Source: Cercis canadensis (taxonomy: Eukaryota; Streptophyta; Magnoliopsida; Fabales; Fabaceae). From it: a stretch of DNA of 64,000 nt. The notes under the pieces are model-generated. The model made no database searches and was not told the origin of the DNA. It saw only the letters and a list, made by a program, of their open reading frames with translations. The translations under genes and the position numbers were made by a program. The stretch spans positions 312,000-375,999 of the forward strand of contig QAOA01000562.1 in NCBI GenBank assembly GCA_003255065.1. Reading direction: 5' to 3'. Numbering within the stretch: the first letter of the stretch is position 1; the number at the start of each line of letters is the position of its first letter. Of the stretch, positions 53,758-64,000 are shown in pieces.

Positions 53758-54305
53758 GGCTTAATTGCAATTTTAGTCCCCTTATTTTAACCACTTGAAC
53801 ATTTTGGTCCCCCTTCTTTAAAAATGAACTATTGAGTCCCTCTATATTCATAAAATGTATAAGTTTAGTCCATTTATCTTTAAGTCAAAATTCTTAGGTT
53901 TATTTCAAGGTGTAAAGTTTTCTGATTTATAATCTCACCGTTCAGATTGAAGAGCTACGTCTTGTGAATCTCTCAATTAAATTTCAGCTCGATCTAACGG
54001 TGAAAAAGTCTAAATTTTGTGGTTAGATGAAAAATTATGATTTTGGTATTTTGGGCTGAGTCCCACCGTTAGATCGAGCTAAAATTTAGTGAGGAAGTTC
54101 ATAAGATGTAGCCCTTCAATCTGAACGGTGGGATTATGAATCAAAGAATTTTATACCTTGAAATAAACTTAGGAATTTTGACTTAAAGATAAATGAACTA
54201 AAATTGTACATTTTATGAATATAGGGATTCAATAGTTTATTTTTAAAGAAGGGAAACCAAAACGTTCAAGTGGTTAAAATAAATGACTAAAATTACAATT
54301 AAGCC
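53758..54305. mobile_element. Mutator-like MITE with 245-bp inverted arms
   Basis: The left arm (53758-54002) and right arm (54064-54305) are inverted copies with moderate divergence, around a spacer of about 60 bases. Terminal sequence is ggcttaattgcaattttagt. A perfect 9-bp target duplication ttaaagtta stands at 53749-53757 and 54306-54314, the Mutator hallmark. There is no transposase. The whole unit can fold as one hairpin. Confidence 0.93.
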
Positions 54306-54314
54306 TTAAAGTTA

Positions 54315-55610
54315 ATATACTCGCTCTCTATTCTCCTATGTTTTTTTTGTTTTTCTTCACGGGTCAATTTTCTTTATTTTTATTAACTATCTGTGCGTTA
54401 CACAGAAATTACAGCTAGTTGTGGGTAATACTTTTCACGTTTTTGGGCTTAGGCTGATTTCTGACCCAATTAAAAGGTATATCTGGAAAGCATTAATTGA
54501 GTAATTATGCTCTTCACGTTTTTTAGTTTAGGCTGATTTATTACCCCATCAACCTCTTCAAAGGGTATATCTGGCTGAGTTTGGTCTTTTGGCAACTTCA
54601 TTATTGCTAAGGTTGACTATTTTTTTTATTTTATTTTTTGCAGACTGGTTCGTTACTTTTCTTTTTTGGTTAGCATTGAATTGATACCTTTTATACATTC
54701 TTTACAAAGCCAATTAATTAGGATATAAAAAATTGAAATTAGTCCATGGTTTTTATCATTTTACAGTAGGCGCCAGTCCTACAGGCCATGTGAAATCAGA
54801 TCCTTATCTTTTTCAAGGTTAATAAATTATTATAAGCAAAAAAGAAAATGTGTCAATATATACTACCAAAGAAAATGCAAAGTATCAATATTACTAACAC
54901 TTTTGGAAATTACTTTAGTGTGGGTTTTAGCTTTTATCAGATATTTCTTTTTTTTTCTTTTGCTAATTTTTATTAGAGATCTCTTCAAATGAGACTTTCT
55001 TACACCAAATAAATATTTAAATAGAAATTATAAGTAAGTAGTTAAATTCTTATTTCCCAACCAAAATGAGACTTTAAGATTATTTGTAGAAAGTATTATC
55101 AATTTAGGGCACAACTCATAAAATTAGGGTCTCCATTTTAAGATCGGTTTACAATTGAAGTTTATCCAGTAGGTCCGTTTTGAGCTCTATTTAATCTTTT
55201 TTAGCTTTATTTACATTTTTTTTTTTGATGTTTAGATTTTTATTTTTTAAATCAGGCCCATTTATTAATTATATAAATATAATGAACATGAACATGGATG
55301 GAATTGAGATACTGACAAGGAAGAAGATGCTGCAGTGAGTAGAACAACACTCAAGGCAAGGCAAAACAATGGAGCCGGATCTTTATTTGCTACACTTTTT
55401 AAAATCATAAAAGAAAATGACATTATATTCTTTATTTAATTATATTAATAACAAAACCTTGTAAGCATCGAATATGTGTTTCCTTGGCCATGCCCATGTC
55501 CTCACATTTCCACATTCCTAATTGTCCTCACTCCACATCCCAACTTTCTAACAATTATTCTTCTGCTTATACTTCAAAGGTTCTGTTTTCACAGAAATTC
55601 AGAAGGAATT
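54315..55610. other. Intergenic region upstream of the RIN4-like gene
   Basis: AT-rich; no gene seen. Two short segments (about 53635-53700 and 54420-54500) share the phrase ggtaatacttttcacgtttt, which suggests a small older duplication around the MITE. Confidence 0.5.
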
Positions 55611-55620
55611 CTCCTAATTT

Positions 55621-57832
55621 ATGGCGGTAAGTGTTCATCTATTTCATAATTAATGGCTCTAATTTTCTCTATTATGGTCGCTAAATAACATTATGATTCC
55701 CTTCTGGGTTACAGTTTCTCAGAGATCACAAGTTCAAATTTTACCATAGAAAGTCAAAAACTTTTGGGAAGAATTGCCATGTTGTAAATACAGGTCGAAA
55801 TATCCTATATCATGGATTAAAGCACCAAATCAACAAAGACTCATAGAATTATCGTGATCTGGGCCATTCATATATGATTGATTCTGATTTTCTGAATATT
55901 TGATTACACGGAATTTCCATATTTAGACCTCAAATTTGCGTGGCAAATAAGATTATATATATGCATTCATTTTCACTGTGCTGTGACACTCCTCAAAGGT
56001 TGAAACTTGAAACCAGATCTTCATTTTCTCCATTTGTTTAGAAACCCCTTTAGTTTTTTTGACGATTCCTGAAATGTCTCATCGTCGGCAGCAATCCTAT
56101 GTCCCAAAATTTGGGAATTGGGACAGTGAGAACGTCCCCTACACAGCGTGGTTTGAGGATGCACGCAGAGAGAGAACAGGGTTGATGATAAACCCAAACG
56201 ATCCAGAGCAAAATCCAGAGATTTTCAAAACGCTAAGCAGAGGAGGTAGCCATAAAACGGATGGTCCTGATACAGTGAAGGCTTCTCCTGGGAGCAACAG
56301 CCACCACAGAAGTGGAAGCAATTCACGGCACAGAAGCAGAGGAAGCCATGGTAGCTTCACACCAGAGTGTGTTGCAAGCGAAAGAAGATCAGATAGCAAA
56401 AGCAGCATGTCTAAAGGGACTAGTTTTATTGGTAGCTTCTCTTCTACTATGTCAAGTCATCGCAGACACAAAAGTGGAAGCCATTCCTCAAATGACTACA
56501 CAGTAAGCTCAACTCCCATTCTTGTCAATGGTTATTGTATTTCTCCATTTTTGTGTGTTGTCGTCAATGTCTATGACAAATTTTATGGGTTATTTGGTGG
56601 GCAGAATAATAATAAAGCAGCAGCAATACCAAAATTTGGTGCTTGGGATGAAACAGACCCCAAATCAGGGGAAGGTTACACCATGATCTTCAATCAAATA
56701 AAAGAAGAGAGACAAATTGCGTCGGGTCATTACCCAAATGGCAATGTACAATCAAGGCTCGCCACCTCCTCCAATATTGAGAATCAATATCGGAGACCTA
56801 CTAGGATTTCTAAGGTACTAATAGCGTATACTATTTCTTCATATTGAATTTTCTAAATTTTTCTCCTATATTTTTTGAAGCTATATTTGAAAATAAGATG
56901 AGGAGCACAAAGAAAATAAAAATTAAAAAATACAATAAATGGAAATGAAAAGGTAGTTTTATCTTGCCTTATAATTTGGATGACATATAAACAGACATGT
57001 TGAAAATTAAAAAGGAAATTTCATAAATTCATTCATGATACTTTGCTGAGATCATATTTTTGTGAAGGTTAATTATATTATGTCAAAAATATTATTAGCT
57101 CATGTTCTAATTTTGTCATGGTTATTGGAGAGATAGATTTTAGTGGGCTCGAAATGAAAATTATTTTTCTCTTATTTATTCCCCTCATAATTTCTTTTAC
57201 TTATCAAATAAGATAATATAATTCTCACTCCCAATTTTTAATCTGCCATGGTCCTCAATAGTCTCCCATTCCCATTTTTTTTAAGATGAAATCCTTTCAC
57301 ATTTTCTTTTCAAACAAACTATTACAATTTTTAAGGAAGGTGAACTACAATGTGACAGAATGAAAATGATATTAATCATCATTCTTAATTTCATTTAGAT
57401 ATTTTTTTTGTTACAGTTCTTTCATTTAGATATGTTATCTTCCGAAAAAATAATAATTAACATGTGCTTCCTTGTAGATATAGGGGAATGATTTTTTTTT
57501 ATTAAAAAATAATAGAAATTTTCCTTTCTAACAGTTTTCTAACTTTCTTTAAAAAAGAATTTCAATTAAAAACCTTCCATTTGTTACTTTTGGAAATAAC
57601 AGGAAATTAAAGGAAAAACGTGTCCCTAAGAAACAAATCATTGTCTTCATACCAAAAANAAAAAAAAAAAAAACAACCATCCCCCATTTCATTATTATAA
57701 TACATTAATAAATTGAGGGATAATTATTTTATTCAATTTCCATTCAATTCTATTTTGTCGTCATCTATCCAAAGCTGGTGTTACTTTGCAATCTGTTATG
57801 ATGTTATGCAGTACTGTTGCTGTATGTTTTGA
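55621..57832 (+). CDS. RIN4: RIN4-like immune regulator with two NOI domains
   Basis: Four exons in phase: 55621-55626 (only Met-Ala), 56092-56502, 56605-56814, 57812-57832 (YCCCMF and stop), giving 215 residues, close to Arabidopsis RIN4. The first exon is accepted because ATGGCG is followed by gtaagt and gives the family start MAQSYVPKFGNW. NOI-1 is VPKFGNWDSENVPYTAWFED; NOI-2 is IPKFGAWDETD followed by GYTMIFNQIKEER. Both fit the PxFGxW cleavage consensus of the bacterial protease AvrRpt2. The Thr in GYTMIF corresponds to the phosphosite region of RIN4. The C-terminal Cys triplet matches palmitoylation that anchors RIN4 to the plasma membrane. The middle is Ser/His/Arg-rich and disordered. 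Intron 2 is 102 bases, in frame and stop-free. Confidence 0.92.
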
Positions 57833-57839
57833 AGCGAAA

Positions 57840-58120
57840 GCAAATGAACATGGAATTGCTGTTTGCTATGGTCCATAGGAGACTCTCAGTAAGCGTTAAT
57901 GGTGGCATTGATTTTCTTAGTTCCTGAAGTGTTTTTATGTGGAATTTTTAGTATTGCCATGTTACTCTTTTGATTATTGCTATATATTGGTCTTTATAAT
58001 TGAATGATTTAGTGTTTTTTTATCATTCCAGTGCACATAACATATACCATCGATCATATGTCTTCGTCAAAAGCCCTTGAAAAAATATTAGTTTTGCAAT
58101 ATCAATGTTTTACTATTTTT
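57840..58120. other. 3' flank of the RIN4-like gene
   Basis: No gene. Likely 3' UTR and terminator region of the RIN4-like gene, then AT-rich DNA. Confidence 0.5.
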
Positions 58121-58125
58121 CTTAG

Positions 58126-58371
58126 GGTGCGTTTAGATGTAATATTTGTAGAGTGTAGTATATTTTTTGAGTGTATTTGAAATATTAATTTTAAATTATT
58201 TTATTTGTGTAATTTTTAAAAATATTTTTAAAATTTCGGTGTATTTTTTTTTATTGATCTTTAAAGTTTTAATATAATATATTTTAAATTAAAGCATTTA
58301 AAATATTACATTTTAATTATATGTATTTTAAATTCTTATAAATTTTAGAAATACTCAACTCAAACACAACC
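58126..58371. mobile_element. Tourist-like MITE (PIF/Harbinger type)
   Basis: The left end gggtgcgtttagatg is mirrored by the right end tcaaacacaacc (read inward as ggttgtgtttga). A TTA trinucleotide flanks both sides (58123-58125, 58372-58374), the typical Harbinger target duplication. The 246-bp interior is AT-rich and non-coding. Confidence 0.75.
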
Positions 58372-58494
58372 TTAAATGAAATTACAAATTTTAAAAGCAA
58401 ATAAAATTGTTAAAAATAACAACATATATNATATAAAATTAAATAGTGTAATGTTAAATAACCCAAAACACAATCGTTTTACGTTGCAAACTGT

Positions 58495-58715
58495 TTCTCT
58501 TCCTCTGCGAAAGTCTCTGTCTCTTCCTCTGTAGTGTTCCTCCCTCTTCCTCTTCGATATGTTTCTCTTCCCTTGAGATCTATTTCACTCTCTTCCCCTG
58601 CAATTTGTTTCTCTCTCCTCCCTGCGATCTGTTTCTCTCTCTTCCCTGCGATTTTTTTCTTTCTCTTCTACTGTGATATCTTTCTCTCCCTCTGTGATTT
58701 TTCTCTGTCGCACGA
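58495..58715. repeat. Degenerate CT-rich tandem repeat
   Basis: About eight imperfect copies of a roughly 25-base unit such as tctctcttccctgcgatctg. The unit length varies. It translates to a low-complexity frame that I do not regard as a gene. Confidence 0.75.
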
Positions 58716-58719
58716 ACTC

Positions 58720-60400
58720 CGGGAATCGGTGACCGTTTCCAGAGCTTCACCTGCATATGTGCAATAGGCGATGGTCACCAATAATGGGTCCGTGATTGCT
58801 TATCTTTTGATTCTTTTTCAGTTTGTTTCGTACTGAAGGTCGAAAATTTCGTCATTTCTCTCTGTTTCCTCCGAAAAGCACCGAAACTTGTCTGTCTCCA
58901 TGGAAATGGCAGAATTTCTGAACTGGAATGGAGTTTCGTGTCGTTCATCCACGAAACCGAAAAATTTCGGCTGTTTCGTCTGAAACGACACGCATTTAGT
59001 TCCTTGGATGCCACGTTGATAATAAAGGATTATGTTAGGTGCATTATGTTATAATTTGTTTTGATGGGGAATTATGTTGTGAAGTTATGTTTACATTGTT
59101 GTAAGCGTAAGAGGAGAAAATTTTTAATTTTAATAAAATAGGGATAATTTAATAAAATGCGAATATATAACCAATTGAATTATCAGCATGCCAAATGAAT
59201 GCTTTCCCTTGCAATGAGTGAAGTAATGAGCATGCAAGTTTATTAAACATTTCTATCTAATCAATTTTTAATTTTTTAGCATATGGTGACATAGAAGTTT
59301 TTATTTTGAGACTTTTTAAAAAAAAAATAAAACTTATCAATTATTCACATAGCAAATTCATCCTTTTGATTGTTGGATACCCAAATTTTCATAATGTCAA
59401 TTTAAATCTTTATTCACTTATATGTAAAAATTGATAAAATAGGATGTGAATATAATCAAAATTTTAAAATTTTATTGCTGATATATAATGAATTTAAATT
59501 TAATCTATTATTAGTATAAAATTTTACACATGGTAACTAATAAACAAAGTGCCACATAACCATTAACATTGTCAAATATAAATAAATCAAAATTAATACA
59601 TATGTAATTGTCATTTTATTTTTTTTCATGATAGGTATGAATGAATCATCTTTTGACCTCTCTCTTCACTTTATCTATGTCGCTCTTTCTCATCCCCCAT
59701 TGCCTTCACTTTTTGATCATATTCACAACTAATTATATCACATTTTAACTTTGGTCTTTCAGTTTTTGTTATTCTTCCCAACTTTTCCTTTTTATTTTTA
59801 ACCCAATGATCTTTTCCTGTATCTCTCAAGTGGGAACCAACCAATTAAAACATCATTTTGATAGAAAATAATCTCCATGAACGTTTCACACGTGGACCAG
59901 AATGGGCTCCACCATTTGAACGGGCGCTCTAATTCAAAAGTTCAAAATGAGGAAGGAAGGATTTGTGTGGTGTGGATCCGCTCACTGCAACATCCTAGAT
60001 AAAACGATACCGTTTCCTACTTATGAATTAAACTTGTCACAAAACAGTGGGCCCAGTCCAAGTCTGATTAATCGGATAAGCATGCGCAAATCACTATTCT
60101 TTGTGGCAAAACCACGCGTACGGCACATCAGCATTATTTCCACAGTGCGAAGTAGCGTAACGGACCTCGTTCTGATGATTATCTCCTTTATGGAGGGAGA
60201 ACAACTGCACAAGCCACCTTTTGAAAATTGAAAATGAAATCTCTATAAACAAACACCCAAGACCAAGAGGGTGAAGGAGGCGTTGAGTTATGCCATAAGC
60301 TTTAGTAACGGTTTTTAGTGATATTTACCGATTGCTTACAGTAAAATAAGAATCTAGGCCTTTATAAATTAAGTTTTTTCATCCTTACTAGTAATTTAGG
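58720..60400. other. Intergenic region upstream of the EHD gene
   Basis: Contains a GC-richer patch at 58720-59020 with repeated cgaaa/tttcg words and then AT-rich DNA. No domain-bearing ORF. The patch might be an old element remnant, but I could not define its ends. Confidence 0.45.
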
Positions 60401-60408
60401 ATTATTCC

Positions 60409-60418
60409 ATATATAATA
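60409..60418 (+). promoter_or_regulatory. Possible TATA box of the EHD gene
   Basis: The motif atatataata stands about 115-120 bases before the ATG at 60532, giving a leader of about 90 bases. Confidence 0.4.
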
Positions 60419-60505
60419 AACCTCTTCTAATCCCTTACCTTCCATAAGAATCAACTTCTCACTTTCTCTTTCGAGTTCCCAAACCAAAAGCTTCGTAGAT
60501 CGTTG

Positions 60506-60535
60506 ATGAAGTTGGAGCTTGAAGGTAGAAGATGA
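60506..60535 (+). promoter_or_regulatory. Upstream ORF overlapping the EHD start codon
   Basis: A nine-codon ORF begins at the ATG at 60506, and its TGA stop (60533-60535) shares bases with the main ATG at 60532 (ATGA). Such an overlap can lower or couple initiation at the main start. Whether the transcript begins upstream of it is not shown. Confidence 0.5.
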
Positions 60536-63500
60536 AGACAGGTTACGATTGGATCAGTTCGTGCTCGAAAGAGCAAACCAAGATCTACCAGGAATGGTTC
60601 AACTTGGCCGATTCAGGTTAGTTCTTCGTCTTCTTCCATATCTGGCATGGATTCACTATTAGTTGACTTTGATTTGATCATAGATGGAGACGGGCGTATA
60701 TCTGGCAATGATGCTACAAAGTTCTTCGCTATGTCGAACTTGTCTCGCCCTGAACTCAAGCAGGTATTGTGTTAGAAATCCTTTGCAGGGCTGGTAATGT
60801 CTGATAATTCTTTGTTTGCAGTGGGATTTTGCTGATGTTATTTACGCCCCTAATTTGTTTCCATAGGTTTGGGCCCTTGCAGACAGCAAAAGACAAGGAT
60901 TCTTAGGATTCACAGAGTTTGTTGCTGCAATGCAGGTAATTTATTTGACATATTAATTTTTTTATTATACATAGTATTTCTAACACTATCACATAAGAAT
61001 CTGACTTTTAATGCCTGTCAAATAAAACAGCTCGTTGCCCTTGCACAAGCAGGATATGAACTTACCTCAGATATCCTCAAAACTGAAAGTAAGTTGCATA
61101 CTGTTACTGTTATTGTGGCCGTATAATCTGCTTCTTGAATTGTCTGTATTGTTTTTTCTCATACCTATCAAATGAAAGAGGCATGCATCCGCTACGGCTT
61201 GCTGAACACAATGTATTTCCTATATGTCATAAATTGCAATCTCTTGATTTCGAGCTGCGATGACTGTAAACATTTTGACATGATGATGAGCACCAATTGA
61301 CTGAGAATCAAGCATAATTAACTAATTCATAAACATTAAGTGTTCCTCTTACTATCAGTTTTGAAGACATGAGTTTCTTGTCAGTTCTATTTTCTTGTCA
61401 TTTTTCTCAATACTCTATCCCTTTTATTCACTTATTTCATTGGATTTCTTACTCCATTTCTATTGATTACAGTTGACAAGGAAAATATTAAACCTCCAGT
61501 GTTGGATGGACTTGATGCTTTAGTAGCAGTAAGCAATCTCTGTATTTCTGTGCTTTATTAGTTAGGGTATATGACTTACGTTGATTCTTTTACTTATTAT
61601 CGTTTCTTTTTCCTTTTCAGAAAACAAAAAGTTTTACAATCAATGTTCAGTCTGAAGTAAATGGTTAGTAACATAAATATATTCTTCAATTATACATGAC
61701 ATTGTTTAATTGATATTTGGTTTAATTATTACTTTACTAATAATATGTAGGAACTGGACTGCCCCAGCCATTGCCAACTTCTCAATGGTTTGCTTCAAAA
61801 TCTTCAAAGAAAGTGAGTTTTATTGTTCATTCTCTGATTGAGATTTAACATGTTACTTATTGTTGAACCAATCTGTAAATCTAGCAACTTTTGCAATTTT
61901 ACTAATTAATATTCGTAATGATAATTGGTTGTCTGGTGCAAAGATGCTTTGTGGTTGATAATTTTTCTTTTCTTTATTCGAGTGTCTATCCTTTTCTTAG
62001 TGAACGTTGCAGTTTTCTCTTACTTGCATGAATTACATTGAGTGGCAGAATTATTTCAAATGGATGGATTTTGCCCTCTCTAGATTGCCTTCATTGCCTA
62101 GATGAGTCAAATGACGTGAACTAGATATTAGTGTGACTGAATGGTGGTTCTAAGTAAAAATAATATAGGATCATGGAATGTGCTACTGTGAATCTGTTTC
62201 TTTGGTACTATACTACATGCTTCCTTGCTTTTGCCAGATTTACTCTGCTTTTAACTGTTTTCTTTTTCCCAGTTACCTCTTAATGCAGTTACATCAATTA
62301 TAGATGGCTTGAAGAGATTGTATTTTGAGAGGCTAAAGCCACTGGAAATCACTTATCGATTTAATGATTTTGTTTCTCCGCCATTGGTGAGTGTCATGTC
62401 ATGTATATGTGTTGATAAAAGATACTGAATTTGAGTTGGCTTCAGATGTGAACAAGATATTGTTATGCTTTAATTAGCATGATTTTGATTCTTGTACATA
62501 TTCTAATAGTAATTTTAAGGCTGTGATCTATCTTTTGCAGACCAACAGTGATTTTGATGCTAAACCCATGGTCATGCTTCTTGGCCAATATTCCACAGGG
62601 AAGACAACTTTCATAAAACATTTGCTAAGATGCGATTATCCAGGTTGCTTAAATTATGGACGACCTTCTAGTAGTTACATTATATGAATTGTTTTTGTTC
62701 ATTAAATTGATTAGATAGAAATATTTTACACATTGTTGGTGTGTTCACCTTTCACTGCTCTTTTTACAGGGGCGCACATTGGACCAGAGCCAACAACTGA
62801 CAGATTTGTTGTTGTCATGGTATAATAGGCTTCTTTATTCTCCTATTGCTTTATTTGTATCTTCTGTAAATTATTTGTTTGGTATGTGAAAACTTGTAAA
62901 TCACAATGCACTCTTCCCTCCTCCCTCCTAACATGGATTCTCTTCCAAACACTATGCAATGGTGATCTTATTCTTAATGATGGTCTCCCACTCTAATGTG
63001 CTGTACATTTGATCCTCCTATGCCTCTTAATTATTGAAGCTCTCATAAATTTAATCCGAATTTGAAATGAGTTGTGAGTTTAAGCTTGAATTTTAAACTC
63101 AATTGTTGTTTCTGTTCATTCTAATTGTCATCTGTTTGTGTTCATGGAGGTCCAAAACTCACCATCTTTCTATTTATAGTCTGGACATGATGAAAGGAGT
63201 ATTCCTGGAAATACTGTAGCTGTTGATGCTGACATGCCTTTTAGTGGCCTAACAACATTTGGAGGAGCTTTCTTATCAAAGTTCCAATGTTCTCAAATGC
63301 CACATCCAGTGAGTTATTTATTTCCAATTCTGTCCAACTTTTGCCACTGTCATTTTTCTGTGGTTGAAACAACTTTTTCTCAAATATGCTTTCAGCTGCT
63401 AGATGAGATCACATTTGTGGACACTCCTGGTGTCCTATCTGGAGAGAAGCAAAGAACTCAACGTAGCTATGATTTCACTGGTGTTATATCTTGGTTTGCT

Positions 63501-64000
63501 GCAAAATGCGATCTCATTCTTCTCCTATTTGATCCCCATAAGCTTGATATAAGTGATGAATTTAAACGTGTAATTTCATCTCTACGTGGCCATGATGACA
63601 AGATACGTGTAGTTTTGAATAAAGCAGACCAAGTTGATACTCAACAAGTAAGACATCTAACCCACTACTTAATTTAGCCTGACCTAATGAATTTGACATC
63701 TAATTTAAGGCGTGCTCACCCATCTGATTTTGTATCTTAGCTCATGAGAGTTTATGGAGCATTGATGTGGTCTTTGGGGAAAGTTCTAAATACTCCCGAG
63801 GTTGCCCGTGTTTATATTGGGTAGGTTTGTTATCTTTTAGATATGTGTAACAGTTTGCAGCTTTTATAAGGGCTGATTTGTACCATTGTCTTAAAACTTA
63901 ACTGTTTTGCTGTGGTTTTGAACATTCAAAGCATGCTGCATGATGTTGGCATGGTTGATGAATTTTATTCTTTCATTGAATCATTTGATAAAAATCACAT
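60532..64000 (+). CDS. EHD: EHD (EPS15-homology-domain) dynamin-like ATPase, 5' part
   Basis: Thirteen exons join in phase: 60532-60616, 60684-60763, 60867-60935, 61031-61088, 61473-61528, 61621-61663, 61751-61812, 62273-62386, 62541-62643, 62770-62819, 63180-63308, 63396-63647, 63741-63820. They give about 393 residues; the rest lies beyond 64000. An N-terminal EH domain with an EF-hand loop (DSDGDGRISGND) and the NLSRPELKQVWALAD signature is followed by the dynamin-type nucleotide domain: P-loop GQYSTGKTTF, FVDTPGVLSGEKQ, and NKAD. Plants carry the EH domain at the N-terminus, unlike animals. EHD proteins tubulate membranes and act in endocytosis and recycling; two exist in Arabidopsis, and I cannot say which this matches. 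Exon 13 ends at VYIG, where the family continues with a segment not found before 64000. Confidence 0.94.

Noticed and set aside
56059..56091. Start of the RIN4-like protein at the ATG at 56074
   Set aside because: It would give a non-family N-terminus. ATGGCG/gtaagt at 55621 spliced to the acceptor at 56091 gives the expected MAQSYVPKFGNW.
58495..58767. Plus-strand ORF in the CT-rich repeat
   Set aside because: It is a low-complexity translation of a degenerate tandem repeat with no domain.
63932..64000. Possible EHD exon 14 after the AG near 63931
   Set aside because: The translation (MLHDVGMVDEF) does not resemble the family segment that follows VYIG, so this is probably still intron.

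Overview
The window is nuclear DNA of a flowering plant, most likely a rosid-like eudicot. Introns are short and AT-rich with GT/AG ends, intergenic DNA is very AT-rich, and the genes belong to land-plant families: plastid terminal oxidase, ACC oxidase, PGG-type ankyrin proteins, lipid transfer proteins, RIN4 and DUF3537. No species can be named from the sequence alone. I rebuilt the exon structures by hand from splice sites and reading phase. None has been checked against transcripts.

Layout. 1-11.8 kb is a tandem-duplicated neighbourhood. It holds one intact six-exon ankyrin/PGG membrane-protein gene (6025-9868, minus) between two copies of an intergenic block. The left copy carries a dead, 5'-truncated LINE (about 433-4226), and the right copy preserves the empty site. 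14.4-15.1 kb is a one-exon RING protein gene. 15.1-25.6 kb is gene-poor, with a hAT-type element (17932-18708) that has a near-perfect 8-bp target duplication. 25.7-27.2 kb is a complete ACC oxidase gene. 30.4-32.7 kb is a CLMP1-like TPR/PB1 gene. 35.0-35.9 kb is a broken CrRLK1L receptor-kinase fragment bracketed by copies of a dispersed hairpin repeat. 36.3-38.9 kb is a five-exon atypical dual-specificity phosphatase with a 190-bp tandem duplication at an intron/exon border. 40.2-44.5 kb is plastid terminal oxidase (PTOX/IMMUTANS); its sixth exon falls in a 670-N gap. 46.6-49.0 kb is a four-exon DUF3537 multipass membrane protein. 49.4-53.5 kb is a lipid-transfer-protein cluster of two genes and one pseudogene, the pseudogene carrying two MITEs. 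55.6-57.8 kb is a four-exon RIN4-like gene. 60.5-64 kb is the 5' part of an EHD ATPase gene that runs off the right edge.

The genes are independently transcribed and do not form a pathway. Order is still informative. From memory of Arabidopsis, ACC oxidase sits next to the phosphatase in one segment and next to CLMP1 in another, and PTOX lies next to a DUF3537 gene. This window has all of these together, so it looks like a less fractionated version of the ancestral segment. Several genes concern membranes, plastids or defence (ankyrin/PGG, LTP, RIN4, PTOX, CLMP1).

The most unusual sequences are the mobile-element structures. They include a MITE whose core is an array of about six 30-bp palindromes and whose empty site survives in a neighbouring paralogue, a kinase fragment flanked by hairpin repeats, and a duplicated splice acceptor in the phosphatase gene. 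I see nothing that amounts to a clearly new biological system.
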